A stretch of 64,000 bases of DNA. It comes from Massilia arenae (GTDB lineage Bacteria > Pseudomonadota > Gammaproteobacteria > Burkholderiales > Burkholderiaceae_D). Under the pieces are notes generated by a model that worked only from the letters and a program-made list of their open reading frames with translations, made no database searches and was not told the origin of the DNA. The stretch's first letter is position 1. The number at the start of each line of letters is the position of its first letter. Below are positions 7,072 through 15,559 of this stretch, piece by piece. The position numbers and the translations under genes are program-made. Where the stretch lies: positions 1 through 64,000 of the forward strand of contig NZ_VPFD01000015.1 of the NCBI RefSeq assembly GCF_008014745.1, written 5' to 3'.

Positions 7072-8232
7072 ATGGGAGCATCCCAACCGAATCCGGGGGC
7101 CGTCTACAAGGAGGCGCCCGGCTATTTTCGGCGTCTAACGGGCGTTGACTGGATGTTCGGCGCCGGCCTGTTGGCCGCCGCGCTGTTCGCGCTGAACCGT
7201 TATGCCGCTTTCATGGATGGCTACGAGCGCGCTATCCTGTTGCTGACTGCGCCGACCTTGGCCGCGCTCGGCTGGCACTGGAAGCCGGTGCGCTGGCTGT
7301 TCCCGCTGTCCGCGGTCTTGTCCCTGTGGGCCGTGTCGCTCTATGACGGTTCGCTGGCAGCGGCGGAACAAAATTTCTTCTTGAAATACATGCTGTCGAG
7401 CCAGTCGGCCATTCTCTGGATGAGCGTGCTGTTCGTGTTCTCGACCGTGTTCTACTGGATCGGGATGCTGGCGCGCTCGCATGCCAGCAGTGCGCTCGGC
7501 TCGCGCCTGTGCTGGGCCGCCGTGGTCCTGGGTTTCACCGGCATGGCGGTGCGCTGGTTCGAGTCCTACCTGATGGGGGCGGATATCGGCCACATTCCGG
7601 TGTCGAACCTGTACGAAGTGTTCATCCTGTTCGCGCTGATCACCGCGCTGTTCCACCTGTATTACGAAGAGCGCTACGCCACGCTCCAGTTGGGCGCCTT
7701 CGTACTGCTGATCATCGCCGCCGCGGTCGTGTTCCTCCTCTGGTACACGGTGTCGCGCGACGCCGCCCAGATCCAGCCGCTGGTGCCGGCGCTGCAGAGC
7801 TGGTGGATGAAGATCCACGTGCCGGCCAACTTTATCGGCTACGGCACCTTCGCGCTGGCCGCAATGGTCGGCTGCGCCTACCTGCTGAAATCGCACGGCA
7901 TCCTGGAAGACCGCCTGCCATCCTTGGCTGTGCTGGACGACGTGATGCACAAATCGATTTCGGTCGGCTTCGCCTTCTTCACCGTCGCCACTATCCTGGG
8001 TGCGCTGTGGGCGGCCGAAGCCTGGGGCGGCTACTGGTCCTGGGACCCGAAGGAAACCTGGGCCTTGATTGTCTGGCTCAACTACGCGGCCTGGCTGCAC
8101 CTGCGCCTGATGAACGGATTGCGCGGCCGCGTCGCAGCATGGTGGTCGGTCGTAGGCCTGCTGGTGACGACCTTTGCCTTCATCGGCGTAAACATGTTCC
8201 TGTCGGGCCTGCACTCGTATGGGGAATTGTAA
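7072..8232 (+). CDS. ccsB: System II cytochrome c synthase subunit, CcsA/ResC type (annotated ccsB)
   Basis: A 386-residue polytopic protein of the CcsA/CcmC/CcmF haem-handling superfamily. The WWD motif is WGGYWSWDPKETW, and conserved histidines appear as GHIPVSNLYE, WWMKIHVPANF and DDVMHKSISVGF, which hold haem at the outer face while it is attached to CXXCH motifs. ATG 7072 has GGAG 6 nt upstream and was preferred over 7057/7060. The ResB-like partner is not in the window. It presumably matures the multihaem cytochromes encoded at 17-20 kb, or others elsewhere. Confidence 0.85.
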   Translation: MGASQPNPGAVYKEAPGYFRRLTGVDWMFGAGLLAAALFALNRYAAFMDGYERAILLLTAPTLAALGWHWKPVRWLFPLSAVLSLWAVSLYDGSLAAAEQNFFLKYMLSSQSAILWMSVLFVFSTVFYWIGMLARSHASSALGSRLCWAAVVLGFTGMAVRWFESYLMGADIGHIPVSNLYEVFILFALITALFHLYYEERYATLQLGAFVLLIIAAAVVFLLWYTVSRDAAQIQPLVPALQSWWMKIHVPANFIGYGTFALAAMVGCAYLLKSHGILEDRLPSLAVLDDVMHKSISVGFAFFTVATILGALWAAEAWGGYWSWDPKETWALIVWLNYAAWLHLRLMNGLRGRVAAWWSVVGLLVTTFAFIGVNMFLSGLHSYGEL

Positions 8233-8269
8233 TCCACATTAGTTGAATCCACGATCTAAAGGAGACGAT

Positions 8270-8692
8270 ATGAAACTGTTCCGTGTAATCGCTGCCATGC
8301 TGTTCCTGAGTGTCGCCGTGAGCGCCGGGGCCGCCGGGCGGCCCGAGAGAGTCGTGTACCACATCAGCGACGCGAGCAATGCCATGCAGGCGCTCGGGAA
8401 CATCCGTAACCACCTGAACGCCAGTCCGAATGCGAGCATCGTCGTGGTCACGCACGGCGCCGGGATCGATTTCCTGCTCGAGGACGCCAAGGACAAGAAC
8501 GGCAATCCCTACAATGCCGTGGTCCAGGAACTCGCGGACCGCAAGGTCCAGTTCCGGGTGTGCAATAACACCCTGAAAGGACGCCAGATCGATCGCAAGC
8601 GGGTGCTGCCGGAAGCGACCGTGGTGCCGTCCGGCGTCGCGGAGCTTGCGCGCCTGCAGTCCCAGGAAGGGTACGCCTACATCAAGCCTTGA
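8270..8692 (+). CDS. Periplasmic DsrE-family protein
   Basis: A 140-residue protein with a signal peptide (MKLFRVIAAMLFLSVAVSAG, cleavage near AGA-AG). The mature part has a DsrE/DsrF-like pattern: RVVYHISDASNAMQALGNI, IVVVTHGAGIDFLL and a single cysteine in VQFRVCNNTLKGR. DsrE-type proteins carry sulfur on such a cysteine. AAAGGAGACGAT precedes ATG 8270. It lies 37 nt after the CcsA-type gene in the same direction and is likely to be a periplasmic sulfur carrier, although the exported DUF subfamily is uncharacterised. Confidence 0.7.
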   Translation: MKLFRVIAAMLFLSVAVSAGAAGRPERVVYHISDASNAMQALGNIRNHLNASPNASIVVVTHGAGIDFLLEDAKDKNGNPYNAVVQELADRKVQFRVCNNTLKGRQIDRKRVLPEATVVPSGVAELARLQSQEGYAYIKP

Positions 8693-8711
8693 ATTCGGGG
8701 GGCCTCCATGG

Positions 8712-8727
8712 TGCACGTTAACGTGCA
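8712..8727. repeat. Perfect 16-bp palindrome
   Basis: TGCACGTTAACGTGCA is a perfect dyad just after the DsrE-like gene and about 140 bp before the next start. It could be an operator for the MBL/rhodanese unit. No known regulator motif is recognised. Confidence 0.45.
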
Positions 8728-8767
8728 GTTAATCCTGGGTCGCGACACTGGGACAGGGATGAAGCCG

Positions 8768-8796
8768 ACACATGCGCCGCTGGGCGGCGCATGTGT
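8768..8796. terminator. Strong hairpin without a T tract
   Basis: ACACATGCGCCGC (8768-8780) and GCGGCGCATGTGT (8784-8796) form a perfect 13-bp stem with a TGG loop. No run of T follows, so it may be a terminator-like or mRNA-stabilising hairpin between the DsrE-like gene and the downstream MBL/rhodanese gene. Confidence 0.4.
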
Positions 8797-8865
8797 GCGA
8801 AAGTAAGGACGGCAGTCGCAGCCGTTTTGCAGGCATGACTGACTCTCAAGGAAAGGAGCGGAACC

Positions 8866-10245
8866 ATGTTTTTTCAACGGGTTAAAACGCAGGGATTGGG
8901 CCACAATGCCTATGTGCTCGGATGCGGCAACGGGCTTGCGGTGGTCGTCGATCCGCGGCGGGACGTGGCGGAGTACCTGCAACTGGCGCGCGATAATGAC
9001 TTGAGCATTGCCTACTGCATCGAAACGCATCGCCAGGAGGATTTCGAGTTCGGCTCGGCGAGCCTGGCGGAACTCACCGGCGCCAAAATCCTGGCGGGCA
9101 AGCACCCCCTGTTCGGCCGCGTCGACGTGCAGGTTGGGGACGGCGAGGAGTTCACGGTGGGGACGACCCGCTTCGTTGCGCTCGCCACCCCGGGACACAC
9201 GCCCGAGAGCATGTCCTATGCGGTATATCCCGAGGACGCCGGCGACCAGTGCTGGGGCGTGTTCACCGGAGATGCCCTGTTCGTGGGCGATACCGGGAGG
9301 ACTGATCTGTCGGACCCGGAAAAGACCGCGGAGAACGCGGGCCTGCTCTACGATTCCGTGCACCAGAAACTGGCGCCGCTCGGCGACCAGGCGATCCTGC
9401 TGCCGGCGCACGGGGCGGGCTCCGCATGCGGGGGCAACATCTCCGAGCGCGACGAGTCGACACTCGGCATCGAACGTGCGACCAATCCCGTATTCACGAA
9501 AAGCCGCGCGGAGTTCATGGCGCAGAAGGCCGGTGAGCATCTGCCTCGCCCCCCGTATTTCTCGCATATGGAAGTGGTCAACCTGGAAGCCGGGCGGCCC
9601 GTGCCCGCGTCCCCCGACGATCGGGTGCTGTTGCCCAAGGCATTCCAGGAGCGCGCCAGGGGCGGGATCGTGATCGACACCCGATCGCCCGATGCCTTCG
9701 CAGGCGCCCATATCCCGGGCTCGTACAACGTCTGGCTGAAGGGCCTGTCCACCTTTGGCGGCTGGCTCGCGGACGAACAGACACCGGTCTTCCTGGTCGT
9801 GGAACAGCCCGCCAAGGCGCCTCTGGCAATCGCACAGCTTGCGCGCATCGGCATCGACCGTGTCGAGGGGGTGCTCGTGAACGGGGTCGAGGCATGGCGC
9901 GAAGCGGGCTTGCCGATCGAAGCGCTGGGCACGACGAGCGCAAGCGAGGCTGCACGCTGGAACGAGGAGGGGGACCTGAGTATCCTCGACGTGCGCGACG
10001 ACATGGAGTGGAAGGAGAAACACATCCCTGACGCGCACCATACCTTCGTGGGCCATCTCGAAGCAGACCTGCCCGCGATTCCCAAGGACCGCCGGATTGT
10101 CGCCCACTGCAGCGTGGGGCATCGCTCCGGGCTTGCGGTCAGTATTCTTCGGCGTAATGGGTATACCAACGTCTTTAACATGCTTGGCGGTATAACGGCA
10201 TGGGACAAGCTCGGGCTGCCATTGAACAGGAACCAGGTCGAATAA
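8866..10245 (+). CDS. Metallo-beta-lactamase/double-rhodanese fusion (CstB-like, divergent active site)
   Basis: A 459-residue protein: MBL domain (1-250), a rhodanese-like domain lacking the catalytic Cys (265-355; VVEQPAKAP at the loop), and an active rhodanese domain (365-455) with Cys415 in HCSVGHRSG. The fusion resembles CstB, which joins persulfide dioxygenase and sulfurtransferase activity. The MBL motif is altered: THRQEDF replaces THxHxDH, so the second His and the Asp-His pair are not standard. However His55, His111 and Asp136, equivalent to the three iron ligands of ETHE1, are kept. AAGGAG precedes the start. It heads a unit with the second YeeE/YedE pair. Confidence 0.8.
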   Translation: MFFQRVKTQGLGHNAYVLGCGNGLAVVVDPRRDVAEYLQLARDNDLSIAYCIETHRQEDFEFGSASLAELTGAKILAGKHPLFGRVDVQVGDGEEFTVGTTRFVALATPGHTPESMSYAVYPEDAGDQCWGVFTGDALFVGDTGRTDLSDPEKTAENAGLLYDSVHQKLAPLGDQAILLPAHGAGSACGGNISERDESTLGIERATNPVFTKSRAEFMAQKAGEHLPRPPYFSHMEVVNLEAGRPVPASPDDRVLLPKAFQERARGGIVIDTRSPDAFAGAHIPGSYNVWLKGLSTFGGWLADEQTPVFLVVEQPAKAPLAIAQLARIGIDRVEGVLVNGVEAWREAGLPIEALGTTSASEAARWNEEGDLSILDVRDDMEWKEKHIPDAHHTFVGHLEADLPAIPKDRRIVAHCSVGHRSGLAVSILRRNGYTNVFNMLGGITAWDKLGLPLNRNQVE

Positions 10246-10263
10246 CGCGCGGAGGAGACGGAC

Positions 10264-10770
10264 ATGAACACGGCTGGCGGTGCATGGAATCCCTATCTAG
10301 TCGGCGCCCTTATCGGCGTGCTCTCGATGGCGACGTTTTATTTTTCCAACAAACCGCTGGGCGTGTCGACTGCTTTCGCACGCATGGCGGGCATGCTGGG
10401 CTACCTGGTCTCCAGGAAGCACACCGATTCCCTGGCGTTCTATCAGGACAAGGTTCCGAAAATCGAGTGGGAAGTCATGCTCGCTTTCGGCATCGTCGTC
10501 GGGGCCTTCTTCGCCGCCTTGTCGGGCGGCGAATTCGACGCCAGCGTGATCCCGCCGCTGTGGGAGGCGCAGTTCGGAAATTCGATCCCGCTTCGGCTGT
10601 CGGTCGCTTTCATTGGCGGCGTGATCATGGCGTTCGGTGCGCGGCTTGCAGGCGGGTGCACGAGCGGCCATGGCATCAGCGGCGCACTGCAATTGTCGGT
10701 CGGGTCGTGGATTGCGCTAGCGTGCTTCTTCGCGGGTGGTTCCCTGGTGGCGCAGGTGATGTATGGATAG
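10264..10770 (+). CDS. YeeE/YedE family sulfur transport protein, first half (second pair)
   Basis: A 168-residue membrane protein with about four helices. The signature AGGCTSGHGISG holds Cys132. It differs from the copy at 3894 by a long loop (residues 45-70, RKHTDSLAFYQDKVPKIEW) between the first helices. It lies 18 nt behind the MBL/rhodanese gene with GGAGGAGAC upstream, and it overlaps its partner by 8 nt, which indicates coupled translation of the two halves. Confidence 0.8.
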   Translation: MNTAGGAWNPYLVGALIGVLSMATFYFSNKPLGVSTAFARMAGMLGYLVSRKHTDSLAFYQDKVPKIEWEVMLAFGIVVGAFFAALSGGEFDASVIPPLWEAQFGNSIPLRLSVAFIGGVIMAFGARLAGGCTSGHGISGALQLSVGSWIALACFFAGGSLVAQVMYG

Positions 10771-11374
10771 CAAATCCGCAGAAACCGGCACCGGCCACGC
10801 CACGCCCCCTGGAAGCACCAGCGCCGAGGCTGATAAAAGCGACTCGCCAAGGCAGCTCGTACTGGGCCTTTTTTTTGGGATTGTTTTCGGGTTCCTGTTG
10901 CAAAAGGGCGGCGTTGCCAAGTACGACGTTCTGCTGGGCGCGCTTCTGCTGACCGATTTCACGGTCATGAAAATCATGCTGACAGCGATTCTTGTCGGGA
11001 TGATCGGCATTTTCGCCATGCATGCTCGTGGACTGGTCAAGCTGCACCTCAAACCCACGAAGTATGCAGCCAATGTCATTGGCGGCCTCGCCTTTGGAGC
11101 AGGGTTTGCCTTGATCGGGTATTGCCCGGGAACCGGCGCCGCAGCCTTAGGACAGGGGAACCTGGACGCCATCGCAGGGATCGCCGGACTGCTGGCGGGA
11201 AGCTATCTGTTTGCCGAATTGTCCAGAAACCTCGGCACGAATCTGCTGGCCTGGGGTGACCGCGGCTGCATCCAGCTCCCTGATCTGATTGGCGTACGCA
11301 TCATGCCATTCCTGATCGTGTTCGCGCCATTGCTGGGCGTGGCACTGTGGCTGTTGTACCGATATTTTCCGTAG
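10763..11374 (+). CDS. YeeE/YedE family sulfur transport protein, second half (second pair)
   Basis: A 203-residue membrane protein. The first 30 residues are polar and low in complexity, then come about five helices. FALIGYCPGTGAAALGQG carries Cys121, the counterpart of Cys101 in the first pair. An extra C-terminal helix (LIVFAPLLGVALWLLYRYF) follows a loop with one more cysteine (GDRGCIQLPD). The start overlaps the preceding gene by 8 nt. Probably forms a split transporter feeding or draining the MBL/rhodanese enzyme. Confidence 0.8.
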   Translation: MDSKSAETGTGHATPPGSTSAEADKSDSPRQLVLGLFFGIVFGFLLQKGGVAKYDVLLGALLLTDFTVMKIMLTAILVGMIGIFAMHARGLVKLHLKPTKYAANVIGGLAFGAGFALIGYCPGTGAAALGQGNLDAIAGIAGLLAGSYLFAELSRNLGTNLLAWGDRGCIQLPDLIGVRIMPFLIVFAPLLGVALWLLYRYFP

Positions 11375-11410
11375 TTCGAAAAGCATGACCAGGGCTGTCC
11401 GGGAGTTGCC

Positions 11411-14400
11411 TCAGATGCCGGACGCGGCGCCACCGATCTCGTGCGCGTCTGCCGCTTCGCCCACCTGTGCGGCGACCAGCTCTTCCAATGCTGTGGCCTC
11501 CATGGGCCGTCCGAACAGGTAGCCCTGGCAACAGCCGCAACCGATCTTCGCCAGGAAGGCGCGCTGGGCCTGTGTCTCCACGCCCTCGGCAATGATCCCG
11601 AGCCCCAGTGACTGGCTCAGCGCCACGATACTGCGAGCAATCGACGCATCGTTCGGGTTCTCCAGGATGTCGCGTACGAACGAACGGTCGATCTTGAGCT
11701 GGTCGAGCGGCAGCCGCTTCAGGTAGCTGAGCGAGGAGTAGCCGGTGCCGAAATCGTCGAGTGCAAAACCGATGCCGTGCGCTTTCAAGCGCAGCATCTT
11801 GTCGACCGTATCGTCGACGTCGTCTATCAGGACGGTTTCCGTCAGTTCCAGTTTCAACAGCCGCGGGTCGATCCCGCTCTCGCTCACGATGTCCAGCACC
11901 TCGCTCACGAAGCCGGGCTCGCGGAATTGGTGGACGCTGACGTTGACCGCAACGCTCATGTGGCCCATCGCGGGAATACGGTGCCATCGGGCCAGTTGCC
12001 CGCATGCGGCGCGCAATGCCCAGCGGCCGAGCGGCACGATTAGTCCCGAGGCCTCCGCAACCGGTATGAACTCGACCGGGCTCACCTGCCTACCTGCGCT
12101 ACTCGTCCAGCGCAGCAGCGCTTCGGCGCCGCTGATCCGGCCTGCGCCGTCGACCTGGGGCTGGTAATGGAGTGCGAACCTGGCGCTACCAAGCGATTCC
12201 CGCAGTTCCCTTTCCAGAGCAAGGCGGTGGTTCACTTCGGTTTCCATGTCCAGATGGAAGAAGCACAGGGTATTTTTTCCTTCGTGTTTGGCGCGGTACA
12301 TGGCCATGTCGCCACGCTTCATCAGGGTATCGATCGCTCCCTCGGTGCTGAGGGCGGCGCCCAGGCTGCACGTGGCGTGATGCGTCATGCCGTCGATGTC
12401 GAAGGGTTCGCGCAGCGCGTCGAGGATCTTTTTGCCAGTCATGGCAGCGTGGTGGGCGGCTTCCTGCTCGTCCCGCCCGACGTTCTCTAGCAGGACGACG
12501 AATTCGTCTCCCCCAATGCGCGCGACCGTGTCACAGGCCCTGGTACAGGCGCTGATGCGTTTTGCCACCTGCAACAGCAGCCGGTCCCCAACTCCATGTC
12601 CGCGCAGGTCGTTCAGGTCTTTGAAATTGTCGAGATCAAGGAACAGCAATGCTGCTATTTGCCCAGCCCTCTGGTGCAGCGGCATGGCGTGGTGCAGCCG
12701 CTCAAGCAGCATGCGGCGGTTCGCCAGGCCGGTCAGCGGGTCGGAATAGGCCAGCCGAACGATTTCATCCTGCGCCGTTTTCTGCGCCGTGATATCGCCC
12801 TGCGTGCCGACGTAATGGGTGATGCTGCCGGAGCTGTCGCGTACCGCCGTGACCGTGAGGCGGGCCGGATAGGTGCTGCCGTCCTTGCGCGAAGTCCAGA
12901 TCTCGCCTTGCCACTTTCCTTCGGCCTCCGCAGCCTTCCACATGGCGGCGCCGGCATCGCTGCCTTCGCGTGACAGCGCGCACGGTGGCAGCATGCCGCC
13001 GGCCAGTTCGCCCGCGCTGTAACCCGTCATCATGCAATAGGCTTCGTTCACCCGCAGGATGCGGCGATCACGGCCGGCGATGAACATCCCTTCGGCGGAC
13101 TGGAATACCGTCGCCGCCACGCGGTTCGATTCCTCGGCCGCCCGCCGCTCGGAGATGTCGAAGGAAATCCCGCACAAGCCCCCGACGCTACCGTCCTCGT
13201 TGAAAAGCGGTATCTTGGTCGTAAGCACGGTCACCTGCCGGCCATGGGCATCGGGCACCGTTTCTTCCGATACCACCCGTTGGCGTCCCACGATCGTCCG
13301 CTGGTCGTTGCGACCGATTTCCGCGGCAACCCCTGGCGCGAACAGCTCGATGTCGCTGTGTCCAACGATATCCTTGTTGTCGCGGCCGAGGAAGGTGCGC
13401 AGCGCCTGGTTGGCATAGGTGTAGCGGCAGGCTGCATCCTTGATGTAGATGAGGCTGTCGACGCTGTCCAGGATGGTGCCCAGCCGTTGCTCCGTCTCCC
13501 GAAGCCTGCCCGACTTGCGCAGGTTCTGGCGTCTCAGCCATGCGGTCGTACCCAGTGCGACGAGCAGCAGGACGAGCACCAGGCCCGCTGTCCACCGCAA
13601 GTACGCGGGAATCTGTGCCAGCACCCCGCGCGACTGCCAGCGTTCGAGAATGGCGAAATACACCGAGTCCGGGTTTGCCTGCCAGGCGCCAAGCCGACGG
13701 TCGAAGGCCGCCAGTAGATTGCCATTCAGGCCCTTTCCCGCCGCGTAGTAGAGGCGGGTCGGTTGGAACAGGATTGGTGTCGCCACGATGCCGCGTCCGG
13801 TCGCGTGAAACGCACCCACGAAGTGGCTCGCGACGACCGCATCAGCTTTGCCGGTGGCCACGAGGTCGAAACCCTCGGCGATCGATGCGACTGGCACTAC
13901 CTGCGGCTTGACCCCGAATTCTTTGGCGAAATCGGTGAAGTAGCGTTGCTGGATCGAGTCGGACAGGATCGCGACACGCTTTCCGCCGATGTCGGTCATG
14001 GAGCTCAAGGCGACGCCCGTGCGCCGGAACACCTGCGACCAGCTGTACAGGGCGGGAACCTGATGAAAGTCGAGCTGCCGGCTCCGCTCTTCAGACCAGG
14101 CCACGTCGGGTAGCAGATCGATGCTGCCCTGGTTAAGCGCGGCAAGGCACTGAGTCCATTGGCACTGGATGAAGCGTAGCTCCCAACCTTCGGCCTTGGC
14201 GACTTCGCGGAGCATATCGACAAGGATGCCTTCCGCCTGTCCCTCTCCACTGGGATAAAGCTTCGGAGGATTGGCATAGACGCCAACACGGACCACGCGC
14301 GGAGCAGCTACCGCTTGGGCAAGCAGCGCAAAGCCTAGCAGTAACAAGAGAAGTATCTGCCGCAGCAAGAAGGTCGAGCCTTTCGCAAAAAATGGGCGGT

Positions 14401-15265
14401 TGGGACCAGTCGACTCGAATTTGTGCGAGGGCTGACCGATAGTTACATTTTTACCATAGCGGCTGGAATGCAGCGCTTCGATAGATCGCATGGGGCCGGC
14501 CCAGTCGGCGGCGAAGGAACACGCCGTCAGCCAGATCAGGCTGACGTGCCAGCGGTCGCGTTCCTGTAACTTGACCATCAGTTTACGGAACAACACAGTG
14601 GCGAGGGCGAACACCGCCAGGAACCCGAGCTGACGTCCGACGCGATCCCAATCGAGCAGGATCAGGGCCAGCACGCCCCAGATCGCGATATCGTCCAGAC
14701 TTGCATAACGCAGGATGCGTTGCCCGATCGGCTGACGCAGGATCTCCAGCTTCTCCATGAGCAGAATCAGGATCGGCAAGGCCGTGACGGCGCACGCCAG
14801 GCCGACGCCCAGCACGAATTGCCAACTTGCGGCCTTCGGACCGATCCAGCCGGCGTAGCCCAGCATACCAAGCGCGGCAACGCAGCCGAACACCAGCGGC
14901 GTACCCAGCGCGAGCGATGCGGTGATCATGCTCTCGCGGCGGTGCGCCCAGGCCGCTTTCAGGTCGAGTTCGATGCCAGCGATCATCACGAAGATCATCA
15001 CGGCCCACCAGGCAATACCGTTGAGCGACTGGATGACCTCGGGATTGAACACAAAGTTATAGTATTCCGGATAGGCCTTTCCCAGGATGCCTGGCCCGAG
15101 CAGGATGCCGGTGATGATCTGCACCACCACCAGCGGGGCGTAATAGTCCGTGTCGCCCAAGCGCCAGATCAGGTAGGGAATGCTGACGATGATCGCCATG
15201 GCGATCAGGAAAATTTCGGTCGTGCCCATTGCTGCGTGCATAGCGTCTCTGGCTGGTGTTGTCAT
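11411..15265 (-). CDS. Chimera: truncated cation/proton antiporter fused to SBP-PAS-PAS-GGDEF-EAL protein
   Basis: One uninterrupted frame of 1,284 residues. Residues 10-257 are the N-terminal two thirds of a KefB/CPA2-like cation:proton antiporter (ITGILLGPGILGKAYPEYY, IAGIELDLKAAW, RYASLDDIAIWGVLALI) and stop abruptly after FAADWAG. Residues 259-300 read like former intergenic DNA. A signal/TM segment (about 300-325), an SBP_bac_3 domain (325-545), a TM helix (547-567), two PAS domains, GGDEF (ARIGGDEFVVLL, intact) and EAL (GAEALLRW, DDFGTGYSSLSYL, intact) follow. The second half alone could start at TTG 14368 (GAAAGG-like site upstream), giving 985 residues. A deletion fusing two genes is the simplest explanation; whether the whole chimera is made is unknown. 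Confidence 0.7.
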   Translation of the reverse strand: MTTPARDAMHAAMGTTEIFLIAMAIIVSIPYLIWRLGDTDYYAPLVVVQIITGILLGPGILGKAYPEYYNFVFNPEVIQSLNGIAWWAVMIFVMIAGIELDLKAAWAHRRESMITASLALGTPLVFGCVAALGMLGYAGWIGPKAASWQFVLGVGLACAVTALPILILLMEKLEILRQPIGQRILRYASLDDIAIWGVLALILLDWDRVGRQLGFLAVFALATVLFRKLMVKLQERDRWHVSLIWLTACSFAADWAGPMRSIEALHSSRYGKNVTIGQPSHKFESTGPNRPFFAKGSTFLLRQILLLLLLGFALLAQAVAAPRVVRVGVYANPPKLYPSGEGQAEGILVDMLREVAKAEGWELRFIQCQWTQCLAALNQGSIDLLPDVAWSEERSRQLDFHQVPALYSWSQVFRRTGVALSSMTDIGGKRVAILSDSIQQRYFTDFAKEFGVKPQVVPVASIAEGFDLVATGKADAVVASHFVGAFHATGRGIVATPILFQPTRLYYAAGKGLNGNLLAAFDRRLGAWQANPDSVYFAILERWQSRGVLAQIPAYLRWTAGLVLVLLLVALGTTAWLRRQNLRKSGRLRETEQRLGTILDSVDSLIYIKDAACRYTYANQALRTFLGRDNKDIVGHSDIELFAPGVAAEIGRNDQRTIVGRQRVVSEETVPDAHGRQVTVLTTKIPLFNEDGSVGGLCGISFDISERRAAEESNRVAATVFQSAEGMFIAGRDRRILRVNEAYCMMTGYSAGELAGGMLPPCALSREGSDAGAAMWKAAEAEGKWQGEIWTSRKDGSTYPARLTVTAVRDSSGSITHYVGTQGDITAQKTAQDEIVRLAYSDPLTGLANRRMLLERLHHAMPLHQRAGQIAALLFLDLDNFKDLNDLRGHGVGDRLLLQVAKRISACTRACDTVARIGGDEFVVLLENVGRDEQEAAHHAAMTGKKILDALREPFDIDGMTHHATCSLGAALSTEGAIDTLMKRGDMAMYRAKHEGKNTLCFFHLDMETEVNHRLALERELRESLGSARFALHYQPQVDGAGRISGAEALLRWTSSAGRQVSPVEFIPVAEASGLIVPLGRWALRAACGQLARWHRIPAMGHMSVAVNVSVHQFREPGFVSEVLDIVSESGIDPRLLKLELTETVLIDDVDDTVDKMLRLKAHGIGFALDDFGTGYSSLSYLKRLPLDQLKIDRSFVRDILENPNDASIARSIVALSQSLGLGIIAEGVETQAQRAFLAKIGCGCCQGYLFGRPMEATALEELVAAQVGEAADAHEIGGAASGI

Positions 15266-15379
15266 TCGAGTAGGCGAGGGGCGAGTATGGTGTGCTTGTT
15301 CAACCCCTGGCAAGAAAAAATTGCGGTGGTGTAATTCGACCGCGACAAGACCAATCAATTACCCGCAGCCCGGCAAATC

Positions 15380-15419
15380 CTTAATCCTGCCTTAATCCGC
15401 AATGCATAGCATTGCTATC
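15380..15419 (+). promoter_or_regulatory. QseB/PmrA-type box and promoter upstream of the oxidase operon
   Basis: CTTAAT (15380-15385), CCTGC, CTTAAT (15391-15396) is an exact match to the PmrA/QseB consensus YTTAAK-N5-YTTAAK. A possible -10 (GCTATC, 15414-15419) lies 17 bp downstream. The two-component system at 22076-24060 is of the QseBC/PmrAB type and is the obvious candidate regulator. The rest of 15266-15559 shows no gene. Confidence 0.55.
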
Positions 15420-15559
15420 CGCTACAGAAACTTGCTCGTACTAAACATGCGGCCCCGGTCAACATAGGGAGGCCACGCCGCATCCGCAGCGCTCCCTCTG
15501 TGCGAACCCGATGAACTTGTCTGTGCCGTACTGGCGCAGGCCATTACGCATTCCAAATC

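Noticed and set aside
8677..10122. Open frame of 481 codons antisense to the MBL/rhodanese gene
   Set aside because: No signature and no start context; the plus-strand protein has clear MBL and rhodanese domains.
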